A program made the position numbers and the translations under genes. DNA of 64,000 nt from assembly GCF_035712445.1 (NCBI RefSeq), contig NZ_DASTAT010000062.1, positions 1 to 64,000 of the forward strand. Reading direction: 5' to 3'. Shown here in pieces: positions 1 through 9,126 of the stretch. Below the pieces are notes generated by a model. It had not been told where the DNA came from, did no database searches, and saw only the letters and a list, made by a program, of their open reading frames with translations. Each line of letters starts with the position of its first letter. Positions within the stretch are counted from its first letter, which is position 1. Source of the stretch: Oligoflexus sp. Its GTDB lineage: Bacteria; Bdellovibrionota_B; Oligoflexia; Oligoflexales; Oligoflexaceae.

Positions 1-53
1 ACTGAGGCGCGTGCACTCAGCAGGAGCAGGATCAGCCCCAAAATAGTTTTCAT
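1..53 (-). CDS. Partial secreted protein (signal peptide only)
   Basis: Only the first 17 codons lie in the window. They read MKTILGLILLLLSARAS, a positively charged start followed by a Leu-rich core, which is a typical Sec signal peptide. The ATG overlaps the TGA of the upstream gene (ATGA), so the two are almost certainly cotranscribed and translationally coupled. The mature protein is outside the window and its function cannot be judged. Confidence 0.6.
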   Translation of the reverse strand, partial: MKTILGLILLLLSARAS

Positions 54-730
54 CGTATTCCCCCTTTTTCATCCAGACGATAAACGATCGTAATCGGTTC
101 ACCCGGTTCCGGCGCGGAGGCATTAAGAGCTTTTCCGTAAATACAGAGTCCATGCTTCTTTTTGGCTTGAGGATCGACCACAAAGCGCAGTTCGTTCGTG
201 GCATCAGGCGTGAGGCGCAGCTTTCTGATACGAGCGGGATCCTTCAGTCTCCACACATAAAAGCGGCCCACACCGTTGTCGGGCACGACGGTCTGCCGTC
301 CGACTTCCGTGCCGTTGATCAGCAGCGTGACGTCGCTCGTTTCATCCGCTTTGCCTTGTGATTGGGATTCCGCACTCAGGCGGGCCTTGATTTCCAGGGT
401 CCTGGGCATCATCTCCGTGCCGGTGAAGCGATAGGAAAAAGATCCATCCTGATCGCCTCCATACGCATGCTCATAATTTCCGCTCTGATCCCAAAAACCA
501 TAGCGATCAAAACCCGGCTTTTCGAAATGCTCAACAGCGAGCGACACACGAATTTCATGATCGCGGCGTTCCACGTTTTCGGCCCTTTGGATTTCCTCGT
601 GCTCGTCCACCGGCAGAGCCCATCCACCCCGAATCACAGGCTGAGAAAGGTTCGGAGGCGGAGCGTCCGAGATTATGGTTCCGGTCTGTGTGCAGCTGAT
701 TAATAGAAAAAGATAAAGGGAACGCCACAT
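50..730 (-). CDS. Hypothetical secreted lipoprotein, probable beta-sandwich
   Basis: The protein is 226 aa. The start was set at 730 rather than the longer 811 reading because an AGGAGG lies about 9 nt upstream and the residues that follow, MWRSLYLFLLISCTQT, form a lipoprotein signal with lipobox LISC. The mature part is rich in beta-strand patterns (LEIKARLS, DVTLLINGTEVG, ELRFVVDP), as in carbohydrate-binding or jelly-roll modules, but no family is recognised. It overlaps the next gene by ATGA, so it belongs to a minus-strand operon leaving the window. Function unknown. Confidence 0.65.
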   Translation of the reverse strand: MWRSLYLFLLISCTQTGTIISDAPPPNLSQPVIRGGWALPVDEHEEIQRAENVERRDHEIRVSLAVEHFEKPGFDRYGFWDQSGNYEHAYGGDQDGSFSYRFTGTEMMPRTLEIKARLSAESQSQGKADETSDVTLLINGTEVGRQTVVPDNGVGRFYVWRLKDPARIRKLRLTPDATNELRFVVDPQAKKKHGLCIYGKALNASAPEPGEPITIVYRLDEKGGIR

Positions 731-829
731 CTTCTGCTTTCCTCCTTTTCTCAGGAGTATACTCAGGATGCGCGGCGCTCCTAGCAGTATCCGCGGCTTG
801 CATTCATTCACCCACGCGGGCTGAATAAA

Positions 830-2897
830 TTAAATCCCGGTCTGCAGAGCCAGCTTCCAAATTTCTGGAGGCCCAAGGACAAGCTGGCCGCCGGCTGCAG
901 AGACCCAGGTGCGCGGCTGGCCGATGTTTTTCACCAGAGCCTGCACGAAAAGTGGACGTTCCCCGACGCGCATCGAATATTTCAGCCCCGCATCGACCCG
1001 CGTCCAGGGTTTCAGTTCGCGCGTGTTCGCAGCATCGACGGATTGTTTGCCGAAATGATAGAGAGAACCCGAGACATTCCAATTATCGTTCCACTGATAA
1101 TCAAGGGTCAGGGGCAAGGTCAGGCTCGGCGCACCGGGCGCATTCTTATTCCGGAGCGTCTCCACACGCACTATCTTTGCATCCAAAAGCAGCAGGCCGA
1201 CCTGGAGCGTGAGTCGGTCCTCGATGAGACCGCTGGCATTGAGTTCAAGGCCCCGGTTGCGCTGCAGTCCATTCTGGAGATAGACGTTGGTTTCGGCGTC
1301 CAGATATTCAAGGCCGCGACGAATTTCAAAAAGGGCAGCCGTGAGGAAGAGGCCCGATATCTCGTTTGATTTCAGGCCCAGTTCCACCTGATGATTGCGA
1401 ACCGGCGGCATGATTTCATTCGTGTTGGCGGCCGTGGCGGGGGCTACGCCTCCGCGCTCCAGACCCTCGGCATAGGAGAGATAGGTCAGCGTCCGTGGAC
1501 TCATTTGATAGCTGACAGCTCCAAAAGGTGTGGTGCCCTCATCTTTCCGATGCAGGGTCTTCTCTCCGCTGCTCACGTTATAACTGTCGGAACGGAGAAG
1601 ACTGTCTTTGATGCCCAGTAGAAGACTCCACTCATCGTTCAGCTGAATATCATCACTCAAGGCCTGGGTGCTGGCATGGACCTCGCTGCTGCGGCCCCGG
1701 CCGGTTACATTCAGCGCCGGACGCTCGGTATAGATCGGTTGGTAAAGATTCGAAGGAATCGGTGCCAAGGCCTCGCCTTCAGCCGTTATGAAGGTAAAAC
1801 CATTCTCAAGGGAGGCCAGTGTCAGATGATGAGTCCAGGGGCCGCTCGTGAGCGTGTGGCTCAGAAAAACATTTCCGCCGAATACAGGTTTGTAGCGTGT
1901 GCCTTCCGCGAAATAAGTGGGACGCAGGAGCATGTCGCCATCTTCGCTGCGAATAAGTCCCGTGCCCGAGGACAGGATAGGGCGGCGCCTGATTCCGTAA
2001 AGCCCCTGCACGAAGAGCTTCCATTCGGGTGCGAAGTTCCATTCAAGCGACCCGTAGCCGTAATTCCATTCCTGCTCCAGCCAGGTCCATTTTTGAAAAT
2101 GATTGCGGATGAGGCGCCTTGGGCACAGGCACGCCCGAGGCCAGGACGAAGGCATTCTGATAGCCCTCGCTCCGCACCCGCATCTGGTCATAACCCAGCA
2201 CCAGTTCCGCACTGTCGCTGAGTTTATGCCTTAAAGATAGGGCAATGACGTCCCGCTCATCGCGTCCTTCGTAAAAAGTTCGGCCTCTTTCCGAAGCCAA
2301 ATTCAGACGAACGGCCGTTCGATCACCTAGACTCCGATTCAAATCAAGGTGCCCACTCACGATACCGAGTTCGCGCCCACCGAGTGTGAGAGTGCTGCGA
2401 TTATCCTGAAAAGGTAGCTTCGGCACGATGTTGACAGCGCCGCCCACGGCGGCATTCGGAGAAAAACTTCCGAGTCCGGCCGAAGGACCTTTGATCACCT
2501 CCAGACGATCCACGCTATAGAGCTGCCCAAGTGAGCCGGAAAAAAGAGCCCCAGGTCCCATTCCATAAAAACTGATCGCATCCGCGCCTGAATGGAAGCC
2601 GCGGAAGCTGAGATTGAAGGCCGAAAATCCACCGGCCGTCGCAACATTGGTCAGCGCAGGATCACGCCGCAGAACCTGATTGACTGTGACGTCGGACCCC
2701 ATGCGGTCGCTGTCAAAGACCTGGATGGAGAAGGGGGTTTCGGTCAGCGGTCTTGACCCCAGAACACCGTTAAACGTATCGACGGCCGTACGCTTTCCGC
2801 TGACCACGACGGTTTCATCACCTGTTTCGGATGCCGACTCCCCCTTGGCCAAGGGAGCCCATGCGATGATGGGAATGAGAATGCTGCCTATTTTCAT
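830..2897 (-). pseudogene. TonB-dependent siderophore-type receptor, interrupted by a frameshift
   Basis: The first frame (2897 down to 2043) starts after a good AGGAGG. It encodes a signal peptide, a TonB-box-like segment (ETVVVSGKR) and the plug domain with the siderophore-receptor landmarks TPFSIQVF, LRRDPAL, FRGF, VDRLEVIKGP and GGAVNIVPK. Homology then continues in a second frame (open from 2212 to 830) that carries the beta-barrel. The switch lies near 2115-2120, where codon 2118-2120 of frame one is replaced by 2117-2119 of frame two, so one base is extra or two are missing. The rejoined protein would be about 690 aa, normal for the family. Only one lesion is visible, so it could be a very recent pseudogene, phase variation or a sequencing error. 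The intact gene would import a ferric siderophore or similar ligand across the outer membrane. Confidence 0.8.
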
Positions 2898-3041
2898 GCT
2901 GTCCTCCTCCTGGAGGCGGCCATCCTAGTGCATGCGACTGGGACTGAAAAGGGGATTCTTTCCCAATCGTTAGGATTGCGGCTTGGAGTTTTTGAAGAAA
3001 ACACCGATCCACGTTTACCATCTTGGTGTCAGGAGTTCTTC

Positions 3042-3986
3042 ATGCCCAATTTTAAATATGCTCTTTTGCTGATGCTCATCACCCCTATGAGTTTCGCCAA
3101 ACCCCAAGCCGACGCGACGGTCCCCTATGAAACCTACCCCTATGATGGCAGTGGTTTTGAACGTCATCCTGAGCTGCATAAGGAATGGGCGGATCTGCGG
3201 GAACAGTGGAAAGGCAAGGTCGCTCCGGCCGAGGCTTTGAAACGCCAGATGGAATTGATGGAGGCCCTTGCCAAACGGGAGCCCAAGTGGATCGACGGCT
3301 ATTGGATCGCGTCCGATGCGGCCTTTCAATATGGTAATAGTTTTAAAGATAAAAAGGATTTTCCTTTAGCAAAAGCGGCTTTCCTGCGCGGCAAAGCCTT
3401 TGCTGAAGCCTGTTTGAAAATGCGGCCCGACAATCCCCTCTGTAAATTCTATTTGGGTGTGAACCTTGGCAAGATTGCGAGCATCGAAGGCATCTTCGCC
3501 TCGCTTAAAAACGCCAAGGTCGTGGAGAAACTCTGGCTGGAAACGGTCAACTCCAAATTCCAGCATAAGTTCGGTCCCAATACGTCACTGCAGGGTGCAG
3601 CCCGCTATGCGCTCGGCATGTTCTATCGTCTGGTGCCCGACCTTCGCATTCTGAAGTGGCTCTTCGATGTGAAAGGCGATCTGGGCGAATCGGTGAAATT
3701 TCATACGGAAGCCTTCACCTACGACGAGCCCAATGTCTGCACGCGCACCATGCTGGCCGTCGCCCTGATCTGCAAAGGCAACAGCGATTTTTCCACGCCC
3801 GACGGCAAAGCTGGACGGGAGCAGCTCCGGCAGGCGAAAAAACTGCCGGTCAGCTCGGCCCTTTATGCCTCGTGTGCGAAGGACCTTGATCGTCTGGAGC
3901 AGGATCCCAAGCTGGCCTGTGGTTATGAAACCTCGCGGCAGCAGGAAACCAGTGAAGAGGAATTCAAAAAGCAGCAGGATGACTGA
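3042..3986 (+). CDS. TatT-like periplasmic TPR-fold protein
   Basis: The protein is 314 aa. The start at 3042 follows AGGAG with 6-nt spacing and gives the signal peptide MPNFKYALLLMLITPMSFA; the 38 codons upstream of it look non-coding. The mature region is all-helical and shows the TRAP-associated TatT-like pattern: helices around GYWIASDAAF, a CKFYLGVNLGKIASIEG segment, then ARYALGMFYRLVP. TatT proteins are periplasmic TPR-like partners of TRAP transporters, but no TRAP genes are nearby, so the role is open. It is related to the protein at 23653-24477, which has the equivalent TLEGKIELVPKI segment. The acidic, Gln-rich tail is probably disordered. Confidence 0.65.
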   Translation: MPNFKYALLLMLITPMSFAKPQADATVPYETYPYDGSGFERHPELHKEWADLREQWKGKVAPAEALKRQMELMEALAKREPKWIDGYWIASDAAFQYGNSFKDKKDFPLAKAAFLRGKAFAEACLKMRPDNPLCKFYLGVNLGKIASIEGIFASLKNAKVVEKLWLETVNSKFQHKFGPNTSLQGAARYALGMFYRLVPDLRILKWLFDVKGDLGESVKFHTEAFTYDEPNVCTRTMLAVALICKGNSDFSTPDGKAGREQLRQAKKLPVSSALYASCAKDLDRLEQDPKLACGYETSRQQETSEEEFKKQQDD

Positions 3987-4004
3987 TTCATCCTCCGCCG
4001 CACC

Positions 4005-5369
4005 TTATTGCATCATGCCGCCCATCGCTTCGCGCAGAGGCGGCGACCCCGGAAACGCGAAATCAGAACGCTGCGGATAGCCATCAAACGAGACAGCGCC
4101 CTGCTCTTCACTCACAGGCTGAGTGAGGCCTTGGATGTTGCTCATGATGAATTTGCTGCGAGGAATGGCTGGCATGCGGGAAAAATCAAGACTCAGATCC
4201 TGCGCCGGCACGTCATAGATCATGGTATTGGTCAGAAGATGCGCCGATCGCTTTAAAAGTTCAACCGTGATCCACTCACCGGGGCAGCGGTGGCCTTTCA
4301 CGACATCCCCTGCGCCTTGGGCCACGAGGCTGAAAAGATTGATCTCGTTTTCCAAAAAGCGTTCCGGGCGGAAGGCCTCGGGGTCTTTCCAGATGTCGGC
4401 ATCATGATTGGTGCCATAGATATCAAACAGAACCAAAGCGCCTTCCTTGAAAGAATAGCCCTGCCATTCGAAATCGCGGGTGGGTTTGCCAGCGACCATG
4501 GGAAAAAACGGATAGAAACGCCGAACTTCCTGGGCGAATGCTTCCAAATACTGGCTGTCTCCCTGCATTAGACGAGCCCGGCATTCCGGGTAAACCTCCA
4601 GTGCATGGGCTGCGAACACCACATACCAGGCCACGGCCACCGTGGGCCTCAGGATATTGATGAGTTCGACCGTTGCGGTGTCGACATCCAGCAACTCACC
4701 CTGGCGATCGCGGTGCCAGGCAATGGCCTCAAGAGGTGAGGCCTGGGCATTTTCCTTCTGAGTCTCACGAATGCCGCTGATAAGCTTTTGTCCCCAGCGC
4801 TCGGTTTGATTGCGCAGGAACATGCCCCACCAGTTGCGCAGGCCCACCGATCCCGCCCCGCTGATCATCGATGAAAATTCCACGCGTCTTAATTTCGACT
4901 GGGCTTCGGTCATCGGCACGCCAGCCCAAATGCAGACCGCGCGGGTGAGGATATCCTGGGCTTCGGTCAGAAGAAGAATCTGATCCTTATCCTTCCACTT
5001 CTCCATCTGGAGCAGCCACTGCTCGGCAAAGATATCGGAGAGTTTTTGCAGACTATCCGGCTTCATCATGGAAAGGAACATCTGCTTTCTCTGCTGGTGA
5101 TCCTCGCCATCCAAAGTCTGCACGCTGCCGACGTCCTGCAGAAGTTTCAGAACGGTGGGCGGCATCGCGCCTTTGCGAGTGAAACGATCGGGTTCATAAA
5201 ATAGGCGGCTCGCTTCTTCACCCTGCATGCAGATGGCTTTCTGCAGCATCACGCGGGTTTCAAAGATCCTGCTCTGGTGTTGCTTGCAGCGTTTGGAAAT
5301 GAAACGATAGGCGTCGCTGAGCAGCTCCACGGTGCTGTCCAGGCTCTTGTCCTGTGGCATGTCTCGCAT
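4005..5369 (-). CDS. CYP152-family cytochrome P450, fatty-acid peroxygenase
   Basis: The protein is 454 aa, slightly longer than Bacillus P450 BSbeta (about 417). The haem-ligand loop is GHRCPGE with Cys362. The I-helix has the CYP152 signature Arg241-Pro242 (LRPTVAVAW) in place of the usual acid-Thr pair. That Arg binds the fatty-acid carboxylate and allows H2O2 to be used directly, without a reductase. QEVRRFYPFFP (280-290) is the K-helix region, also typical of the family. Known members hydroxylate fatty acids at the alpha or beta carbon or decarboxylate them to terminal alkenes. No redox partner gene is adjacent, which fits peroxygenase chemistry. No signal peptide, so it is cytoplasmic. 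The exact product cannot be told from sequence. Confidence 0.9.
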   Translation of the reverse strand: MRDMPQDKSLDSTVELLSDAYRFISKRCKQHQSRIFETRVMLQKAICMQGEEASRLFYEPDRFTRKGAMPPTVLKLLQDVGSVQTLDGEDHQQRKQMFLSMMKPDSLQKLSDIFAEQWLLQMEKWKDKDQILLLTEAQDILTRAVCIWAGVPMTEAQSKLRRVEFSSMISGAGSVGLRNWWGMFLRNQTERWGQKLISGIRETQKENAQASPLEAIAWHRDRQGELLDVDTATVELINILRPTVAVAWYVVFAAHALEVYPECRARLMQGDSQYLEAFAQEVRRFYPFFPMVAGKPTRDFEWQGYSFKEGALVLFDIYGTNHDADIWKDPEAFRPERFLENEINLFSLVAQGAGDVVKGHRCPGEWITVELLKRSAHLLTNTMIYDVPAQDLSLDFSRMPAIPRSKFIMSNIQGLTQPVSEEQGAVSFDGYPQRSDFAFPGSPPLREAMGGMMQ

Positions 5370-5506
5370 ATTTTTCCCTATAGTCAGGATGGAGGAAGGG
5401 CACGCGGGGGCGCCCCTAGTGTTCAGGGATGATTGACAAAGAGAGAAGCCAACTCAACAGTGGAGGGAGAAGTTTCCGTTTTTTTATAATTCAAGGGGGG
5501 AATTGC

Positions 5507-5737
5507 TCACCCCTGCATCGGGGCATGGCCCAGCGCCGCATGAAAATAAGTCGAGGCCGTGCGAATGCGAATTTTTCTTGCCAGGATGGGCCACAAGCAG
5601 CTGCGAGTCGCGCTTGCCATACGCACGGTGCCCTTCTTATAGAAATAATAATCCCCGTCTTTTCGCAGGTTGGCCAGGATCTGCGTCGCATCCTCATCCG
5701 ACCAGTCGCTCAGAACAACGACGGCGTCCTTGTCAAG
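5507..5737 (-). pseudogene. Remnant of a CopA-type multicopper oxidase
   Basis: In the minus frame between stops at 5765 and 5507, the translation from about 5737 reads LDKDAVVVLSDWSDED, followed by QILANLRKDGDYYFYKKGTV. VVLSDWxDEDP and the following NLKxxxDYY segment are hallmarks of the copper-resistance multicopper oxidase (CopA/PcoA) family. There is no proper start, no copper-ligand motif (HxH, HCHxxxH) and only about 75 related codons, so this is an internal fragment of a gene that is otherwise gone. It occupies most of the 467-base stretch between the P450 gene and the cyclase gene; nothing else is recognised there. Confidence 0.6.
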
Positions 5738-5836
5738 AGTCGGGGCGGACAGGCAGCCACGGGGTCATCCTACGTCTGACACCTTATTCGGAGGAGCTTT
5801 CGTGTTTGTGACTAAAATCTTCAGCGCGGCTACGAG

Positions 5837-7909
5837 TCAGCTCGCAACCTCGACCCCTTTGTCGTCTTTTTCATCCGCCTCCAGCTGCCACGGATAGGTA
5901 TAGACGACCAAAGGTTTCCCGCTCGTTTCCGCCACGAGTTCACCGACCATTTCGCAGTCTCCTTTGAAGAACTGCGCAAGGGATTCCGTCAGCAGTATCT
6001 GCCCGGGCTCGGCATGTTCCTGCAGGGCGGCTGCCAGATGAACCGTGGACCCCACGGCGGTATATTCCTTGCGACTTTCCGATCCAAAGGCCCCGACCAC
6101 GGCTTCACCCTGACAAAGTCCAAGGCGCATGGTGATCGACACACCGAATTCCTTTTTCCAATCCGCATTCAAATCCTTGAGCGCCTGCATCATTTCGATG
6201 CCGCAGTGCAGCGCACGGACGGCCTGTTCCTTGCCAGCCGTTTTATGCGGCACTCCAAAGATCACCGATACACCCTGGGACATGTATTTATCCAGCATGC
6301 CCTCATGATCAAAAATAATCCCGGACATACGGGAATAATATTGATTCAGGAGCCGGGTGACCCTTTCCGCGCCCAGTTTATCGCAGACCTGACCCAGATC
6401 AACAAGGTCAGCGAACAGCACAGTCACAAGGCGCGAGTGGGAACTCTCATCAAGAGTCGATCGGCCCAGCATGAATTCCTCGACCATCTTCGGCGGAAAG
6501 GAACGCTGCAGCGTCTGGGTTTCGAAGTCGGCTTCCAGCTTTCGTATGGTGCGGTTTTTCCGATAGACGGCGACGATGCATACCAAGGACAGGGCAAGCG
6601 AAAGCCCCATCGCCCATGACGAATAGGACATCAGGCTGCTTTCTTCATCCGCCAGCCCCTCATCATCACCGGCAAAGCCAAGTTCGCGACGCGCGGCAAG
6701 GCTGGCCTTCTTTCCTTGGCGATTCCATTCGCTATCCAGGTAGTAGTATTCAATTTGATAGCGGAAGGCCTTGTCAAAACTCTGGTTGGCGAAGGACAGC
6801 TGCGACAGGTTCTTTTTCAGCTCCACGCGCAGGTAAAGCGGTGTATTCGCAATCTCTTCGACGAGTTCCTCGGCCCGGGTCAGATTGGTTTTGGCCTGCT
6901 CATATTTCTTCAATTCCAATTCCGCGGTGCCGGCCGCGATGCTGGCGCTGATTGTTCCCAGATCATGGCTGCCATGCAGAAAGGCAATCGCTTCGAGCGC
7001 CACGGTTTCCGCTTCGGCGAATTTTCTGAGGCGATTCAGGGCATGGGCCAGGAGCGCCCGCGATTGACCGCCGATACCGGGATCTTCGATTGCCTGAGCC
7101 GCGCTGATGCCAAGCTCCATATATCCGATGGCCTTTTGCAGCTCTTCGGTGGAGGCCCTTCCTTGGAAGACGGTATTGGCCGCATAGTTATAGGTGGTCT
7201 GGGCCAGAAGATGACGTCGACCGACGCGTTTGAAATACTGCGTGGCCTCCTGAAAAAGCTCCTCGGAGTTTTTCCGCGTGTCGCCATCATCCATCAGGAT
7301 CAAGGCGATGCTGCCATGAATCGCTTCGCGGCGGAACTCACTGATTTCCTGCTTTTCCTTCAGGATAAGCTTGGCCTGATTCGCATATTTTCGGGCCGCA
7401 GCCCGGCGGCCATGGGTACTGAGCGAATTGGCAATCTGACTCAAGCGAATCAGAGCGACGTCGGTCGGCGCATTCTTGAAAATAAAGTTGAGAAGTTTGA
7501 GTTCCTCGACCAGGAAGGCATCGAAGTTTTGAGCAAACTTGATCTGATTGATGAGGGATTGAAAAATGTCGTATTCCTGCCAGGCACGGATCTGCCGCGC
7601 CATCTGCAGAGCGTCGTCCACATCTTTCTTATATTGGGACGCTGTGGTGCCGCGATCCTCGCCCACCTCGGCACTGGCCAGGAAAATGGTCGCCAGAATC
7701 TTCACCCATTGATCAGGAACCTTGCTCCTGTCCATTGTGGCAAAAGTTTGTCGCGCCCATTCATTCACGCGCCGGGGATGATCGGCGATTTCATATTCCA
7801 GCTCGGTCAGGGTCATCCCCGGATTCAACTCGCTGGCCTTGGCTGCATGACCTGTTCCGAGGCCGTACAGAAGGAAGATAAGATGGAATAAGAGGCTGCG
7901 CTTTTGCAT
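5837..7909 (-). CDS. TPR-sensor class III nucleotide cyclase with degenerate catalytic site
   Basis: The protein is 690 aa. It has a signal peptide (1-22), a long helical periplasmic region of TPR-like repeats (about 30-400), one membrane span (about 431-448), a short coiled linker and a C-terminal class III cyclase domain (about 490-670). The first metal Asp501 (LFADL) and Lys541 are present. Other key positions are changed: the GDG loop carrying the second metal Asp is SQG (544-546), the base-specifying Asp is Ser621, the transition-state Asn is His624 and the following Arg is Ala628 (GSTVHLAAAL). By family knowledge these losses should abolish or strongly reduce cyclase activity, so it may act as a regulatory pseudo-cyclase. 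It stands alone in its orientation. Confidence 0.85.
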   Translation of the reverse strand: MQKRSLLFHLIFLLYGLGTGHAAKASELNPGMTLTELEYEIADHPRRVNEWARQTFATMDRSKVPDQWVKILATIFLASAEVGEDRGTTASQYKKDVDDALQMARQIRAWQEYDIFQSLINQIKFAQNFDAFLVEELKLLNFIFKNAPTDVALIRLSQIANSLSTHGRRAAARKYANQAKLILKEKQEISEFRREAIHGSIALILMDDGDTRKNSEELFQEATQYFKRVGRRHLLAQTTYNYAANTVFQGRASTEELQKAIGYMELGISAAQAIEDPGIGGQSRALLAHALNRLRKFAEAETVALEAIAFLHGSHDLGTISASIAAGTAELELKKYEQAKTNLTRAEELVEEIANTPLYLRVELKKNLSQLSFANQSFDKAFRYQIEYYYLDSEWNRQGKKASLAARRELGFAGDDEGLADEESSLMSYSSWAMGLSLALSLVCIVAVYRKNRTIRKLEADFETQTLQRSFPPKMVEEFMLGRSTLDESSHSRLVTVLFADLVDLGQVCDKLGAERVTRLLNQYYSRMSGIIFDHEGMLDKYMSQGVSVIFGVPHKTAGKEQAVRALHCGIEMMQALKDLNADWKKEFGVSITMRLGLCQGEAVVGAFGSESRKEYTAVGSTVHLAAALQEHAEPGQILLTESLAQFFKGDCEMVGELVAETSGKPLVVYTYPWQLEADEKDDKGVEVAS

Positions 7910-8086
7910 AGACCCTCGCTTGTCCTGATTCGAAGCCGACTTCTGTTTGTCGACCCAAAGCGCATTTTCCGAAGGGGGTCATTTATACCTTTCTGGAAAT
8001 ATGCTAAAAAGACCAAGAATTATGCTTTGTTAAAAAGAGATTAAGATCCGTTTAGAGGACAAAAGGACTGACTCCGAATCAGAACT

Positions 8087-8114
8087 TTGACTTTCATTCC
8101 ATCTTGCGTACCTT
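8087..8114 (+). promoter_or_regulatory. Possible sigma70-type promoter for the 8168-10979 operon
   Basis: TTGACT at 8087-8092 and TACCTT at 8109-8114 are separated by 16 bases and lie about 55 bases before the first start codon. The -35 is near consensus and the -10 is weak (4 of 6). This is pattern reading only. Confidence 0.25.
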
Positions 8115-8167
8115 ATTCATAGGGCTCCGAACTCTTGGGGTCTGGTTTGGAAGGAGAGGGCGGGGCT

Positions 8168-8488
8168 ATGGAAAAAATAGGATCATGGATAGGTTCGGCC
8201 AAGCAAATGGCCCAGAATGCTATCAAGGATAAGCTCGAATTGGGTTCGGCCTTGTCGGGTCAAATTCTTTTGAGCATGCTGCACGACGCTTTCATCGAGA
8301 TGCCCGAAGCGAAGCGAGAAGAACTTTTCCAGGTGATGGAGTCGGTGTTCCTGCAGTATAAGTCCCAGGGCAAATTCGATTTTGAAGGGGTCTGGCAGCA
8401 GACTGTTCGCAACGCTCTGATCCAGGAACTGGCCGGCAACGTCAGCCGGAACCTGATCAAGGCCATCATCAGCAAGGCACGCATGTGA
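8168..8488 (+). CDS. Small helical protein, first gene of a three-gene operon
   Basis: The protein is 106 aa. Start 8168 was chosen because AAGGAGAG lies upstream; an in-frame ATG at 8135 has no ribosome-binding site. It has no signal peptide or Cys and is predicted fully helical and amphipathic. The C-terminal half (REELFQVMESVF, then GVWQQTVRNALIQ and LAGNVSRNLIKAI) aligns with the 105-aa protein at 52787-53104 (AEFITIIKSVA, NIWGQFKDNEMVR, IGSLSQQLVKRL), so the two belong to one paralogous family that I cannot name. Its stop overlaps the GTG of the DsbA-family gene, implying translational coupling. Confidence 0.65.
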   Translation: MEKIGSWIGSAKQMAQNAIKDKLELGSALSGQILLSMLHDAFIEMPEAKREELFQVMESVFLQYKSQGKFDFEGVWQQTVRNALIQELAGNVSRNLIKAIISKARM

Positions 8489-9126
8489 ATACGATAGAAA
8501 TCTGGTCGGATATCCTTTGTCCTTTTTGCTACATTGGCAAGCGGCGCTTTCAGGCGGCGCTGGATGCCCTGCCCCAAAAGGAACAATTCACAGTCACCTG
8601 GCGGAGTTTTGAACTCGATCCCCAAGCCCAGCGTGATTACGATCTCGGCATCCATGAGCTTTTAGCGCGAAAATATGGTCGCTCTTTGGAATGGGCTAAG
8701 GAGATGAATGCCAACATGGAAGAACAGGGTCGACAGCTCGGTCTTGAGTTTCATATGGATCGTATCGTTCCCACCAATTCCTTCGACGCCCATCGCCTCA
8801 TGCACCTGGGAAAAAGCCTTGGCCTGCAGGACGCTGTCAGCGAAAAACTCTTTGCGGCCTACTTCACCGAGGGTCGTCACATCGGAAGAAAAGAGACTCT
8901 GCTCGCGATCGCGCAGGAAGCCGGCCTGGACGCGGCCCGGGCGCAGACCATGCTGGATTCGGATGACTTCACCGAGGCCGTGCGGCAGGACGAGAATGAA
9001 GCGCAGCTTTTTGGTTTGACGGGTGTGCCGGCCTTTGTTTTGAATCGCAAGTATCTGATCTCGGGCGCGCAACCGACGGAAATCTTCACGCAAGCTTTGC
9101 AAAAACTCGTAGGTGAGCCCGGATGA
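8485..9126 (+). CDS. DsbA-family (FrnE-like) thiol oxidoreductase
   Basis: The protein is 213 aa and starts with GTG overlapping the TGA of the gene before it. The thioredoxin-fold active site is CPFC (residues 12-15), the inserted helical domain follows, and the cis-Pro loop is TGVPAFVLN near the C-terminus, all as in cytoplasmic FrnE-like members of the DsbA/2-hydroxychromene-2-carboxylate isomerase superfamily. There is no signal peptide, so it is cytoplasmic. FrnE-type proteins act as disulfide oxidoreductases or isomerases, often linked to oxidative stress. Its stop overlaps the start of the antiporter gene (ATGA). Confidence 0.85.
   Translation: MNTIEIWSDILCPFCYIGKRRFQAALDALPQKEQFTVTWRSFELDPQAQRDYDLGIHELLARKYGRSLEWAKEMNANMEEQGRQLGLEFHMDRIVPTNSFDAHRLMHLGKSLGLQDAVSEKLFAAYFTEGRHIGRKETLLAIAQEAGLDAARAQTMLDSDDFTEAVRQDENEAQLFGLTGVPAFVLNRKYLISGAQPTEIFTQALQKLVGEPG

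Noticed and set aside
2898..3041. Fur-box search upstream of the broken TonB receptor
   Set aside because: No convincing GATAATGATAATC-like inverted repeat was seen in this interval.
5429..5779. 116-codon plus-strand frame between the P450 and cyclase genes
   Set aside because: It lies antisense to the multicopper-oxidase relic, which explains the sequence better.
6716..7891. 391-codon plus-strand open frame opposite the cyclase gene
   Set aside because: It is an antisense shadow: the minus strand has a signal peptide, TPR pattern and cyclase domain in a continuous frame, while this frame has no recognisable motif or ribosome-binding site.
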